Positions 43,095-52,026 are shown, counted from the stretch's first letter. The stretch: DNA of 64,000 nucleotides from Bog-473 sp963781955 (GCA_963781955.1 CAWAHU010000003.1:434001-498000), one strand, 5' to 3'. Translations and numbers: made by a program. The notes: generated by a model not told the origin, from the sequence alone.

Positions 43095-44264
43095 TCAGAT
43101 CTGCTTGAGCAGCTCCCGGGCGATGACCACCTTCTGCACCTGGTTCGTGCCCTCGTAGATCTGCGTCACCTTGGCGTCGCGCAGGAAGCGCTCAACTGGG
43201 AAGTCCTTGGTGTACCCGTAGCCGCCGAGCAGCTGGATGGCGTCCACGGTGACCGACATGGCCGTGTCCGACGCGAAGGCCTTGGCCATGGCGCCGAACC
43301 GGGTCAGCTCGCCCGTCGGGTCGTCGTCGACCATGGCGCAGGCCCGGTACACCAGGGCGCGGGCCGCCTCGGTGCGGGTGGCCATGTCGGCCAGCATGAA
43401 GCGCAGCCCCTGCAGGTCGGCGATGGGGGCGCCGAAGGCCTGGCGCTGGGTCATGTACACCGCCGCGGCGTCGATGGCTCCCTGCGCGATGCCGACGGCC
43501 TGCGCACCGATGGTGGGCCGGCTCCGGTCGAGCGTGTGCATGGCCACCGTGAACCCCTGGCCCTCCTCCCCGATCCGGTGGGTGGCGGGGACCCGCACCT
43601 CGTCGAGGACGACCTCCCCCGTCGGGCTGCCGCGCATGCCGAGCTTGTCCTCGTGCTTGGCGATCCGGATCCCCCACTCCTTCTCGACGACGAAGCAGGA
43701 GATCCCCCGGCTGCCCGCGTCGGGGTCCGTCTTGGCGAACACGATGTAGACGTCCGAGATGCCGGCGTTGGTGATCCAGTACTTCGAGCCGCTGAGCACG
43801 TAGGAATCGCCGTCGCGCACGGCCCGGGCGCGCATGGCGGCGACGTCGCTGCCGGCGTCGGCCTCCGAGAGGCAGTAGCTGGCCTGGATCTCGCCGCAGG
43901 CCACCCGCGGCATGTACTCCTTCTTGAGCTCTTCGGACCCCCAGTTCATGATCGGCAGCATCCCCAGCTTCGAGATCAAGATGGTCAACGACGTCGACGC
44001 GCAGGCCCGGGCCAGCTCCTCGACCGCAATGGCCTGGGTGACCATGTCCGCCCCGGCGCCGCCGTACTCGGCCGGAAGGCCGAGCGCCGGCAGCTCCATG
44101 TCCTTGCAAGCCTCGAAGGACGCCCAGGGGAAGGTGGCGGTCCGGTCGACCTCCGCCGCGTGGGGCGCCACCTTCTCGTCGCAGAAGCCGCGCAGGGCCT
44201 GGCGGAAGTCGCGCTGGACGTCGGACAGGGCGAAGTTGGGGCTCGTGGTGCTCACGGGTGCCAT
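43095..44264 (-). CDS. Acyl-CoA dehydrogenase (FadE)
   Basis: 389 residues from ATG 44264 (GTG 44276 or 44255 possible). FAD-dependent alpha,beta-dehydrogenation of acyl-CoA. GLPAEYGGAGADMVTQAIAV near 67, ASYCLSEADAGSDVAAMRAR near 130, YVLSGSKYWITNAGISDVYI near 158, LGMRGSPTGEVVLDEVRVPA near 215, RQAFGAPIADLQGLRFMLAD near 285, LLGGYGYTKDFPVERFLRDA near 345 and the catalytic Glu in QIYEGTNQVQKVV. A complete, conventional short-chain type enzyme. It lies between the thiolase operon and a hydrolase, consistent with one beta-oxidation spiral. Confidence 0.95.
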   Translation of the reverse strand: MAPVSTTSPNFALSDVQRDFRQALRGFCDEKVAPHAAEVDRTATFPWASFEACKDMELPALGLPAEYGGAGADMVTQAIAVEELARACASTSLTILISKLGMLPIMNWGSEELKKEYMPRVACGEIQASYCLSEADAGSDVAAMRARAVRDGDSYVLSGSKYWITNAGISDVYIVFAKTDPDAGSRGISCFVVEKEWGIRIAKHEDKLGMRGSPTGEVVLDEVRVPATHRIGEEGQGFTVAMHTLDRSRPTIGAQAVGIAQGAIDAAAVYMTQRQAFGAPIADLQGLRFMLADMATRTEAARALVYRACAMVDDDPTGELTRFGAMAKAFASDTAMSVTVDAIQLLGGYGYTKDFPVERFLRDAKVTQIYEGTNQVQKVVIARELLKQI

Positions 44265-44285
44265 TCTCGCAGGCACCGCGAGCGG

Positions 44286-45152
44286 TCAGTGCCCGCCGAG
44301 GTGCCGGACCAGGAACGACGAGAGCTCGACCGGTGCCATCTCGGGTATCCAGTGCGACACGTTCTCGAGCACCTCGAACGCGTAGGGCCCGGCCACGTGG
44401 CGGGCCGTGGCCTCAGCGGCGGTCCTCCCGACGGCCTCGTCCCCGGTCGACCACACGTAGAGCGTGGGCACGGCCACCGGTCCGAGGTCCGCCAGCGCGG
44501 CCGGGTCCATGGCGCGGTACCAGTTGAGCGCCGCGGTCATGGCCCCCGGCTCCCGCAGCGCCGCCACGTACACCGCGGCGTCCTCGTCGTCCAGGCCGGT
44601 CTCCGCCAACATGGTCGCCAGCCCGCCACCCGAGCCGTCCGGTCCGAGCAACAGGCGCTCGGGTACCTCGGGTTCACAGAAACGTGCCGTGGCGGCGGCG
44701 GCGGCCGCCTGCGCCGGGTCCGTGCCCTGCAACGCGTCGCGCAGGGCCAGGGGGTGCGGGGTGGACACCGCGGTGAGCGAGCGGATCCGGCCCGGGTGAC
44801 GGGAGGCCACGATCCAGGCCAGCATGCCGCCCCAGTCGTGCCCGACCAGGTCGAATGAGTCCATCTCCATCGCGTCGGCCAGCGCCACGACGTCACCGAC
44901 CAGGTGCTCGGTCCCGTAGGCCTCCACCGCGGCAGGACGCGCCCCCCGGCTGTAGCCCCGCTGGTCGGGCGCCACCGCCCGGTGGCCCGCCGCGCCCAGG
45001 GCCACGAGCTCCTCCCGCCAGGCCCACGAGGTCTGTGGGAAGCCGTGGAGCAGGAGGACCCGCGGCCCGTCACCGGGCCCGTAGGCCCGGCCGCTGAAGG
45101 TGAAGCCGCCCGCCTCGATCTCGATCCGGTCGACGGTCCCGGCCCACGGCAC
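44286..45152 (-). CDS. Alpha/beta hydrolase, epoxide hydrolase/dehalogenase type
   Basis: 288 residues from GTG 45152, 20 bases after the stop of the upstream gene. VLLLHGFPQTSWAWREELVA near 33-52 with the HGxP oxyanion motif, the nucleophile elbow FDLVGHDWGGMLAWIVASRH near 100 with Asp instead of Ser, cap region ARFCEPEVPERLLLG near 160, acid in VPTLYVWSTGDEAVG near 230 and His in VLENVSHWIPEMAPVELS near 262. An aspartate nucleophile points to epoxide hydrolase or haloalkane dehalogenase chemistry. It is an intact counterpart of the pseudogene at 27132-27677. Confidence 0.9.
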   Translation of the reverse strand: MPWAGTVDRIEIEAGGFTFSGRAYGPGDGPRVLLLHGFPQTSWAWREELVALGAAGHRAVAPDQRGYSRGARPAAVEAYGTEHLVGDVVALADAMEMDSFDLVGHDWGGMLAWIVASRHPGRIRSLTAVSTPHPLALRDALQGTDPAQAAAAAATARFCEPEVPERLLLGPDGSGGGLATMLAETGLDDEDAAVYVAALREPGAMTAALNWYRAMDPAALADLGPVAVPTLYVWSTGDEAVGRTAAEATARHVAGPYAFEVLENVSHWIPEMAPVELSSFLVRHLGGH

Positions 45153-45172
45153 GGCGGATGTCGCCGCCGCGC

Positions 45173-45667
45173 TCAGCCGGGCTGGTCGCCGTCGGCCGGC
45201 GCGGGCCCCGCCCCGGCCCCGAAGGCCCACTCGGGAACCGAGTCAACCAGGGCACGCTGGGCGACGTAGTCGTGGGAGACCGAGGAGAAGAGCGCGCGGC
45301 GCTGGTCGCGCACCTCGGCCGGCGCGTCGGCGAGGAACTGCCACAGGTCGAGCGCGAACCGCACGTCGTAGACCGACGGTGCCCGGCCGAACAGGGCGGC
45401 CCGCTTGGCCGCCACCAGCGCCACCCCGAGGACGACGTCGTGCTCCGACTCGCCCTCGCCCAGCTGCAGGTCGTGCTCGAAACGCTTGGCCAGCCGCAGG
45501 GCGAACCCCGAGTCGGGGCCCGGCGTCCCCACCGACCGGCCCCGGTGCACGGCCGGGACCTTGAGCTCGGCGGGGCGCGACGCCGTCCACGAGCCCGGGA
45601 CGTGCAGGTGGCGGGCCGGGCGGACCTGGTCGGCCTCCGCGATGGGCACGAACGTCGGCTGGGTCAT
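45173..45667 (-). CDS. Uncharacterised conserved-looking protein
   Basis: 164 residues from ATG 45667. After a disordered start (MTQPTFVPIAEADQVRPARH) it reads as alpha-helical: GFALRLAKRFEHDLQLGEGE near 55, HDVVLGVALVAAKRAALFGR near 76, SVYDVRFALDLWQFLADAP near 98, then LFSSVSHDYVAQRALVDSVP near 125. It ends in a Gly/Ala/Pro tail. I cannot name the family. Codon use and the position between two hydrolases in one direction indicate a real gene. Confidence 0.7.
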   Translation of the reverse strand: MTQPTFVPIAEADQVRPARHLHVPGSWTASRPAELKVPAVHRGRSVGTPGPDSGFALRLAKRFEHDLQLGEGESEHDVVLGVALVAAKRAALFGRAPSVYDVRFALDLWQFLADAPAEVRDQRRALFSSVSHDYVAQRALVDSVPEWAFGAGAGPAPADGDQPG

Positions 45668-45677
45668 GCGCGGGACA

Positions 45678-47411
45678 CTAGCCGAGGGCATCCGCCGGGC
45701 CGGCTCCGGATCCGGGCCCCGGCCCGGACCCCGACAGCGGCTGGTCCTGCAGGAGCCGGACCACCTGCAGCGCGATGTGCGAGGGGTGGGCGGCGTCGTG
45801 GAAGACCTCCTGGTCCGCCCGGCGCAGCTCGGTCGAGGTGGCGAGCGGCGCGCCGGTGCCCGGGTTGCGACAGATGAGCGGGTGGGCGCCGCTCGAGACC
45901 TGCAGGCGGATCCGGTGCCCGGCGCGGAAGGTGTTGGCGGTGGGCCACATCTCGACATCGAGCCGTTGCACCTCGCCCTCGTCGGTACCGGACTCCGGTG
46001 CGTCACCGTCGCCGGAGGTGCCGGGGGCCAGGCGCACCACGCCATCGCTGAGGTTGAAGGACCGACCCTTCTCGTCGACGTCGCACAGGCGTACGACCAC
46101 GTCGGTGTGGGCGAGGGAAGACCGCAGGTACAACGTGGTCGTGAGCGGTCCGATCACCGTGAGGTCCTCCGTGAGGACCGGGCTGGTGTAGGTCAGCACG
46201 TCGTGGCGGTGCTCGCGCCGGCGCTGCTCCTTGCGGCCGGCGTGCCGAGGGACCAGCGACGGCCCGCCCAGCGCCGGCGTGGGCCGGTGCGGGTCGTAGC
46301 GGTAGCGGTCCGGTGCGCTGACGTCGGGGGGCTCGGGGCCGAGCGTGCCCCACCGCCCGAGGTACCAGCGGCTGGTCTGCCCGGCCGGCGGCCACATGGA
46401 GAACTCCTGCCAGGTGCGCGACCCCATGACGAAGACGCGGACCGGGGCCCGCGGCTCGGCGACGCGGCCCTCCCCCAGCTGCTCGGCCCACCAGGCCGGC
46501 CCGTCGCGGACGGTCTCGGCGAACAGGCCCGGGCTCGAGTGCGTCCACGGGCCGATGGTGAGGCGGGCGGTGCGCCCGGCGTGGCGGAGGGCCTCGTAGT
46601 CGGCTACCTGGGCCGGCAGGAACAGGTCGTACCACCCGCCGATCAGACTGGCCGGCGGCACCGCCGCGAGCCGCTGGCCGAAGTCGACCGGCTCCCACCA
46701 GTGGTCCCCGGGGCCGGCGTGCGCCAACCACTCCCGGTAGAACGGCACCGGCTGGCCCACCGCGGCGACGTCGCACTCCCCGATCGGAAGCACGTCGCAG
46801 GCGGCCGCCACCTGCTTCACGCCACGCACCTGCATCCGGGCCACGGTGCGCCACCCGGACTCTTGGTGGTGGAGCTGGTGCAGCCAGGCCACGGCCGTCT
46901 CGAGACCGAAGGTGCCCCCAGGGAACACGACGGACTGGCGGAGGCCCGACGCCGTCACCTGGAGGCAGAGCGCCTTGAGGTGGTCCGGGGGGTCCTCGGC
47001 CACCGCCCACTGCGTCATGCCCAGGTAGCTCCCGCCCCACATGACCAGCCGCCCGTCGAACCAGGGTTGCGCGGCCACCCACGCCAAGGTGGCGTGGCCG
47101 TCGGCCTGCTCGTGGCGCATGGGGCTCCACTCGCCCCCGGATCCGAAGGTGCCCCGGCAGCTCTGGACCAACACCTGGGAGCCGCGCTCGGCGTACAGCC
47201 GCCCGAGCGGTCCGATGACGCGCCGCCCGTAGGGGGTGCGCACAAGCACTGTCGGCACGCCTTCGGCTGCACCGGCGGGGAACCAATGGTCGGCCAACAA
47301 GACGGCGCCGTCGGGCATGGGCACGGCCAGGTCGCGCTCGACCAAGACGCGGGTGGTCCGTGGTGCGGGCAGCCCGACCAGGGCGGCGGCGATCCGGCTC
47401 CAGACGGTCAT
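45678..47411 (-). CDS. CocE/NonD-type serine hydrolase (X-Pro dipeptidyl-peptidase family)
   Basis: 577 residues from ATG 47411. VERDLAVPMPDGAVLLADHW near 24-43, VQSCRGTFGSGGEWSPMRHE near 82-101, nucleophile Ser in LVMWGGSYLGMTQWAVAED near 122, acid region SLIGGWYDLFLPAQVADYEA near 255, His in LTIGPWTHSSPGLFAE near 288, then the C-terminal jelly-roll (VFVMGSRTWQEFSMWPP, LTTTLYLRSSLAHTDVVVRL). Such enzymes hydrolyse esters or acylated peptides. No signal peptide. The tail is Gly/Pro-rich. Confidence 0.92.
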   Translation of the reverse strand: MTVWSRIAAALVGLPAPRTTRVLVERDLAVPMPDGAVLLADHWFPAGAAEGVPTVLVRTPYGRRVIGPLGRLYAERGSQVLVQSCRGTFGSGGEWSPMRHEQADGHATLAWVAAQPWFDGRLVMWGGSYLGMTQWAVAEDPPDHLKALCLQVTASGLRQSVVFPGGTFGLETAVAWLHQLHHQESGWRTVARMQVRGVKQVAAACDVLPIGECDVAAVGQPVPFYREWLAHAGPGDHWWEPVDFGQRLAAVPPASLIGGWYDLFLPAQVADYEALRHAGRTARLTIGPWTHSSPGLFAETVRDGPAWWAEQLGEGRVAEPRAPVRVFVMGSRTWQEFSMWPPAGQTSRWYLGRWGTLGPEPPDVSAPDRYRYDPHRPTPALGGPSLVPRHAGRKEQRRREHRHDVLTYTSPVLTEDLTVIGPLTTTLYLRSSLAHTDVVVRLCDVDEKGRSFNLSDGVVRLAPGTSGDGDAPESGTDEGEVQRLDVEMWPTANTFRAGHRIRLQVSSGAHPLICRNPGTGAPLATSTELRRADQEVFHDAAHPSHIALQVVRLLQDQPLSGSGPGPGSGAGPADALG

Positions 47412-47443
47412 GCCTCCCCCGAGCTCCCCCTCAGCGTGTTGGA

Positions 47444-49147
47444 TCAGGAAGCGTGGAGCAACCCGAAGACGATCGAATCGTAGAGGGCCTGCCAGCTCGC
47501 CTCAATGATGTTCTCGGACACCCCGATGGTGGTCCAGGTGCGCGCCCCGTCGGTCGTGTCCACCAGCACCCGGGTCACCGCACCCGTGCCCCGTCCGGTG
47601 TCGAGCACGCGCACCCGGTAATCCGTGAGGTGGATGTGGTCGAGGGCGGGGAACTTGGCCCCGATGGCACCACGCAGGGCACCATCCAGCGCGTTCACCG
47701 GCCCGTTGCCCTCGGCGACGGCCACCACTCGCCCGCCGCCGACGTGGACCTTCACGGTCGCCTCGGTGTTCACGCCGGTGAACGGCGCCATGCCTCCCGC
47801 CCCGGTGCGCACCGTGTCAACCGCGCCGTGGTCGGTGATCACGCGGAAGGACTCCACGGTGAAGTAGTCGGCCACCCAGCCGGTTGCCCGCCGCAGCAGC
47901 AGCTCGAGGGAGCCGTCGGCCACCTCGAAGTGATAGCCCTCGTGCTCCAAGCGCTTGAGCTCGTCGAGCACGCGCCCGATCACTTCGCCGTCGAGGTCGA
48001 GCCCGAGCTCGTCCGCTTTCATGGCCAGCGTCGAGCGGCCCGCCATCTCCGAGACGACGACGCGGGTCCCGTTCCCGACCAGGTTCGGCTCGACGTGCTC
48101 GTAGAGGTCGGCGCTGCGGGCGACGGCGCTGGCGTGCAGGCCGCCCTTGTGGGCGAAGACCGAGTGGCCAACGTACGGCTGTTGTGGGTTCGGCGCGATG
48201 TTGACCAGCTCGGCGATGTGGTGGGCCACCGGCGTCAGCCGCTCCAGGCGGTCGGCCGGGATGGTGCGGATGTTCAGCTTCAGCGAGAGGTTCGGGATAG
48301 CGGCCGAGAGGTCGGTGTTGCCCGCCCGTTCGCCGTAGCCGTTGATGCAGCCCTGCACCTGGGTCGCCCCCGCCTGCACGGCGACGAGCGAGTTGGCCAC
48401 GGCGCATCCCGCGTCGTTGTGGCAGTGGATACCCAGCTGCGCGCTGGCGCGCTCGCGCACCGCGGCCACGGCATACCCGATGTCGTCGGGGAGCGAGCCT
48501 CCGTTGGTGTCGCACAGCACGAGTGCCTCGGCGCCCGCCTCCTCGGCGGCACCGATCACCCGCAGGGCGAAGTCCGGGTTGCCCCGGAAGCCGTCGAAGA
48601 AGTGCTCGGCGTCGAGGAAGACTCGCAGGTCATGGCGGCGCAGGTGGCGAACGGAGTCGGCCACCATGGCGACGGCCTCGTCGAGCGACGTGCGCAGCGC
48701 TTCGCTCACGTGCCGGTCCCACGACTTGGCCACGATGCAGGCCACCGGCGCGCCGGACTCGATCAGGTTGGCCAGCACGTCGTCGTCCTCGGCCTTCACG
48801 CCGGCCCGGCGGGTCGAGCCGAAGGCCACCAGGGTCGCCGTGGAGAGCTTGAGCTCCTTCTTGGCGCGGGAGAAGAACTCGACGTCCTTGGGATTGGCGC
48901 CGGGCCAGCCCCCTTCGATGTAGGTGACCCCGAGGTGGTCCAGCTGCTCGGCCACCCGGAGCTTGTCGTCCACGGTGAGCGAGAGGCCCTCCTGCTGGCT
49001 ACCGTCGCGCAGGATCGTGTCGAAGATGTCGACCGACTCCGGCAGGTCGGGCAGGTCGTAGTCGTGGGCGTGCGGCGCGTGGCCGTGCCCGTGGGTGTGA
49101 CGGACGCCCCCGTGGGAGTGCTCGGTCGTCCCTTGATCAGTCGACAT
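47444..49147 (-). CDS. cimA: Citramalate synthase with His-rich N-terminus
   Basis: Condenses acetyl-CoA with pyruvate to (R)-citramalate, entering isoleucine synthesis without threonine. 567 residues. ILRDGSQQEGLSLTVDDKLR near 44-63, YIEGGWPGANPKDVEFFSRA near 76, LRVFLDAEHFFDGFRGNP near 148, metal-binding IHCHNDAGCAVANSLVAVQA near 218, GGLHASAVARSADLYEHVEP near 310 and a C-terminal regulatory domain (VHVGGGRVVAVAEGNGPVNA near 455). Residues 10-30 hold nine histidines, an extension not needed for catalysis. ATG 49147 overlaps the ilvE stop. Last gene of leuB-ilvE-cimA; products feed leuC, leuD and leuB. Confidence 0.92.
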   Translation of the reverse strand: MSTDQGTTEHSHGGVRHTHGHGHAPHAHDYDLPDLPESVDIFDTILRDGSQQEGLSLTVDDKLRVAEQLDHLGVTYIEGGWPGANPKDVEFFSRAKKELKLSTATLVAFGSTRRAGVKAEDDDVLANLIESGAPVACIVAKSWDRHVSEALRTSLDEAVAMVADSVRHLRRHDLRVFLDAEHFFDGFRGNPDFALRVIGAAEEAGAEALVLCDTNGGSLPDDIGYAVAAVRERASAQLGIHCHNDAGCAVANSLVAVQAGATQVQGCINGYGERAGNTDLSAAIPNLSLKLNIRTIPADRLERLTPVAHHIAELVNIAPNPQQPYVGHSVFAHKGGLHASAVARSADLYEHVEPNLVGNGTRVVVSEMAGRSTLAMKADELGLDLDGEVIGRVLDELKRLEHEGYHFEVADGSLELLLRRATGWVADYFTVESFRVITDHGAVDTVRTGAGGMAPFTGVNTEATVKVHVGGGRVVAVAEGNGPVNALDGALRGAIGAKFPALDHIHLTDYRVRVLDTGRGTGAVTRVLVDTTDGARTWTTIGVSENIIEASWQALYDSIVFGLLHAS

Positions 49148-50066
49148 GGTCCAACCAATCCTTGTACTGGTCCACATCGCCCCGCACGGCGGCGAAGTAG
49201 ATCTGCTGGATCTCCTTGGTGATGCGGCCCGGACGGCCGGGGCCGACCGGACGGTCGTCGACCGAACGGATCGGCACCACCTCGGCCGCCGTACCGGTCA
49301 GGAAGGCCTCGTCGGCCAGGTAGAGGTCGGTGCGGATGATGGGTTCGTGGCGCACTTCGTAACCCAGGTCGCGCGCGATTGTCTCGACTGAGTTCTGCGT
49401 GATCCCCTCGAGCGCCCCGGCATCGGAGGTCGGCGGGGTGATCAGCACTCCGTCGCGCACGATGAAGATGTTCTCGCCCGTGCACTCGCTGACCGTGCCG
49501 TTGGGCGCCAGCAGGATGGCCTCGTCGTAGCCTGCCTTGATCGCCTCCACCTTGGCCAGGGAGGAGTTGACGTACATGCCGGTGCCCTTGGCCGCGGTCG
49601 GCACTGCGTTGGGGTCGTGGCGCCGCCACGAGCTGATCTTCGTGGAGACGCCGTTGGCCACGCCCTCGTCGCCGAGATACGTCCCCCACGGCCAGGCGGC
49701 CACCGAGACGTTGATCGGGCACGGCAGCGGGTTGAGGCCCATCTCGCCGTACCCGAGGTACACCAGCGGGCGCAGGTAGCAGCCGTCGGGCAGGTCGTTC
49801 ACCCGCACGACGAGGCGCGACGCCTCGACGAGCTGCTCGACCGAGTAGGGCACGTCGATCAGGAACACCTTGGCCGAGGCCACCAGGCGCCGGATGTGGT
49901 CCCCGAGTCGGAACACCGCAACGCCCCGGCTGGTCGGGTAGGCACGGATGCCCTCGAACACGCCCGAGCCGTAGTGCATGGTGTGGGTGAGCACGTGCAC
50001 CGTCGCGTCGGCCCAGTCGACGAGCTCGCCGTCCATCCAGATCTTCTCGGTGGGCTTGATGGGCAT
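49137..50066 (-). CDS. ilvE: Branched-chain amino acid aminotransferase
   Basis: Final transamination in leucine, isoleucine and valine synthesis. 309 residues from ATG 50066. Class IV fold: VHVLTHTMHYGSGVFEGIRA near 23-42, LRPLVYLGYGEMGLNPL near 99, PLP lysine in NAVPTAAKGTGMYVNSSLAK near 155, LLAPNGTVSECTGENIFIVR near 190 and LYLADEAFLTGTAAEVVPIR near 252. Five bases after leuB and overlapping cimA by 11, so firmly inside the attenuator-controlled operon. Confidence 0.95.
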   Translation of the reverse strand: MPIKPTEKIWMDGELVDWADATVHVLTHTMHYGSGVFEGIRAYPTSRGVAVFRLGDHIRRLVASAKVFLIDVPYSVEQLVEASRLVVRVNDLPDGCYLRPLVYLGYGEMGLNPLPCPINVSVAAWPWGTYLGDEGVANGVSTKISSWRRHDPNAVPTAAKGTGMYVNSSLAKVEAIKAGYDEAILLAPNGTVSECTGENIFIVRDGVLITPPTSDAGALEGITQNSVETIARDLGYEVRHEPIIRTDLYLADEAFLTGTAAEVVPIRSVDDRPVGPGRPGRITKEIQQIYFAAVRGDVDQYKDWLDHVD

Positions 50067-50071
50067 AACGG

Positions 50072-51115
50072 CTAGAGCCTTTCTGCGATGGCGTCGCCCA
50101 CGGCGGACGTGGGTAGCTGCTCGGTGGTCGATGAGCTGGTGGATGACATGGAGTCGATCTGGTCCTCGAGCGCCTTGACGATGCGGGCGGCCGCGTCTGC
50201 CTCCCCGAGGTGGTCGAGCATGAGGGCGGCCGAGTGGATGGCGGCCAGAGGGTTGGCGATCCCCTGGCCGGCGATGTCGTGGGCGGCGCCGTGGACGGGC
50301 TCGAAGAGGGACGGCCCGGTGCGCGCCGGGTTCAGGTTGGCCGAGGCGGCGAAGCCGATCCCCCCGGCGACCGCGCCGGCGAGGTCGGTCAGGATGTCGC
50401 CGAACAGGTTGTCGGTGACGATCACGTCGTAACGCTTCGGTTGCTCCACCAGGTAGATGCAGGCGGCGTCCACGTGGTTGTAGTCCCATTCGATGTCGGG
50501 TTGCTCGGCCGCGACCTCGCGGACGGTGCGCTGCCACAGGTCGCCAGCGAAGGTCAAGACGTTGGTCTTGTGCACCAACGTGAGCCGCCGGCGCCGGCGC
50601 GCCGCGAGCTCGAACGCGAAGCGCACGCAGCGCTCGACGCCCATGCGGGTGTTCACCGATCCCTGGGTCGCCACCTCGTGTGGGGTGCCCTTGCGCAGGA
50701 AGCCGCCCTCGCCGGCATAGGTGCCCTCGGTGTTCTCCCGCACCACGGCGAAGTCAGCCCCGTCGGCGATGGACCTCGGCACGCCGGTGAAGGGCCGGAG
50801 GTTGACGTACAGGTCGAGCTCGAAGCGCAGCCGCAGCAAGAGGCCCCGCTCGAGCGTGCCGGGCGGGATGGCGGTGTCGCCGACCGGCGGGCCGACGGCC
50901 CCGAGCAGGATGGCCTCGTACCCCCGCAGCTCCTCGAGGGTCTCGTCGGGCAGGATGGCCCCGTCCCGCAGGTAGCGGGCGGCTCCCAGGTCGAAGTCGG
51001 TGGTGTCGAGCTGCACACCCGACGCGGCCACAACCTTGAGGGCCTCGGCGCACACCTCCGGCCCGATGCCGTCACCGCCGATGACGGCGACCCGATGCCT
51101 GCTCCCGCTGCTCAC
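50072..51115 (-). CDS. leuB: 3-Isopropylmalate dehydrogenase
   Basis: Oxidative decarboxylation of 3-isopropylmalate, and by homology of the erythro-3-methylmalate made from citramalate. 347 residues from GTG 51115. VIGGDGIGPEVCAEALKVVA near 11, AILLGAVGPPVG near 69, VRENTEGTYAGEGG near 124, LVHKTNVLTFAGDLWQRTVR near 180, NLFGDILTDLAGAVAGGIGF near 236, and FEPVHGAAHDIAGQGIANPL near 270. The C-terminus is longer than needed with Ser/Thr-rich DSMSSTSSSTTEQ. First gene of leuB-ilvE-cimA, with a 250-base leader. Confidence 0.95.
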   Translation of the reverse strand: MSSGSRHRVAVIGGDGIGPEVCAEALKVVAASGVQLDTTDFDLGAARYLRDGAILPDETLEELRGYEAILLGAVGPPVGDTAIPPGTLERGLLLRLRFELDLYVNLRPFTGVPRSIADGADFAVVRENTEGTYAGEGGFLRKGTPHEVATQGSVNTRMGVERCVRFAFELAARRRRRLTLVHKTNVLTFAGDLWQRTVREVAAEQPDIEWDYNHVDAACIYLVEQPKRYDVIVTDNLFGDILTDLAGAVAGGIGFAASANLNPARTGPSLFEPVHGAAHDIAGQGIANPLAAIHSAALMLDHLGEADAAARIVKALEDQIDSMSSTSSSTTEQLPTSAVGDAIAERL

Positions 51116-51281
51116 GCTGCTCGTGCTCCCTCTGCCCCGCTGCTCTTGATGTTCCTGTGTCCCGGCCGGACGCGGCCTCTCTTGTGGACTTGGTGTCTGT
51201 TCTGGTCTTCGTGTCTGTGTCGGTCTCCGTAACGTCGCGCGTCGTGTCCCGGCGACGCCGGTCGAACCCCGCCTGGAATTG

Positions 51282-51307
51282 AAAAACCGTCCACAGCGTG
51301 GACGGTT
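51282..51307 (-). terminator. Attenuator terminator in leuB leader
   Basis: On the minus strand AACCGTCCAC-GCT-GTGGACGGTT, ten perfect pairs and a 3-base loop, followed by a run of T and AATT: a textbook factor-independent terminator. It is about 170 bases upstream of leuB and 26 bases after the leader peptide stop, and no other minus-strand gene ends here, so it must act on the leuB transcript. A GGCGCGC/GCGCGCC hairpin (51312-51333) lies between and could pair alternatively. Confidence 0.85.
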
Positions 51308-51332
51308 CGACGGCGCGCGGGGTGTGGCGCGC

Positions 51333-51371
51333 CTACGGAATAATGCCTACGAAGTGCTTGGAACGACGCAT
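51333..51371 (-). CDS. Leader peptide of the leuB-ilvE-cimA operon
   Basis: Twelve codons, MRRSKHFVGIIP. Val-Gly-Ile-Ile is encoded by GTA, GGC, ATT, ATT, the A- or T-ending codons being rare in this GC-rich genome, so ribosomes would stall when charged Val or Ile tRNA is short. The stop is followed by a hairpin and the terminator. This is the usual attenuation layout for genes of branched-chain synthesis. Too short for database support; evidence is position and codons. Confidence 0.65.
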   Translation of the reverse strand: MRRSKHFVGIIP

Positions 51372-51380
51372 AACCCCACC

Positions 51381-51410
51381 AGTCTCTCGCGCCCGGAACG
51401 CCCCCGTCAA
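51381..51410 (-). promoter_or_regulatory. Probable leuB operon promoter
   Basis: TTGACG (minus strand, 51410-51405) and GAGACT (51386-51381) separated by 18 bases. Transcription would begin near 51374, only a few bases before the leader-peptide ATG at 51371, so the leader mRNA would be nearly leaderless, a common form in actinobacteria. Confidence 0.5.
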
Positions 51411-51517
51411 CCACGGGTGCGGGGAGCGGCCAGGACCCGGTCCGGCGCCGGTTAGCCTGTGCAGCGTCGGCGCCGTGCGGCGCACCGCCGGCGCACCCGC
51501 CCCCCGGAGGACCTGTC

Positions 51518-52018
51518 GTGACCAACGCTTCCGCCAACCAGAGAGAGACCACCAAGCTGACCCAGGCCACCTACGACCGGCTGGTGGCCGAGCTCGAGGA
51601 CCTGACGACCCGCGGCCGGGTCGAGATCGCCCAGCACATCGAGGCGGCCCGGGCGCTGGGGGACCTGAGCGAGAACGGCGACTACCACGCCGCCAAGGAC
51701 GCCCAGGGGAAGATGGAGTCCCGCGTCCGCCAGCTCCAGGCCATGTTGAAGCACGTCGAGATCGTCGACGACGCCGGGTCCGACGACGGTTCGGTGTCCC
51801 TCGGGAGCACCGTGACGCTGCGCTACGACGGCGACGACGAGGACGACACCCAGAAGTTCTTCGTGGGCTCGATCGAGGAGCGCCAGGGGGACCTGCACGT
51901 GATCTCACCCAGCTCGCCCCTGGGCCAGGTCCTGGTGGGTTGCCGCGCCGGGGACGCCGTCGAGTACCAGGCGCCCGGCGGCATGCTCAAGGTCCACGTC
52001 GTGGCCGTCGAGCGCTGA
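51518..52018 (+). CDS. greA: Transcription elongation factor GreA
   Basis: Rescues backtracked RNA polymerase by stimulating transcript cleavage. 166 residues from GTG 51518. Coiled-coil domain with LTQATYDRLVAELEDLTTRG near 14-33 and the acidic tip ALGDLSENGDYHAAKDAQGK near 46-65, then the C-terminal FKBP-like domain (VSLGSTVTLRYDGDDEDDTQ near 92, SPLGQVLVGCRAGDAVEYQA near 130). It precedes leuC by 8 bases in the same direction. Confidence 0.95.
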   Translation: MTNASANQRETTKLTQATYDRLVAELEDLTTRGRVEIAQHIEAARALGDLSENGDYHAAKDAQGKMESRVRQLQAMLKHVEIVDDAGSDDGSVSLGSTVTLRYDGDDEDDTQKFFVGSIEERQGDLHVISPSSPLGQVLVGCRAGDAVEYQAPGGMLKVHVVAVER

Positions 52019-52026
52019 GGACGGCC

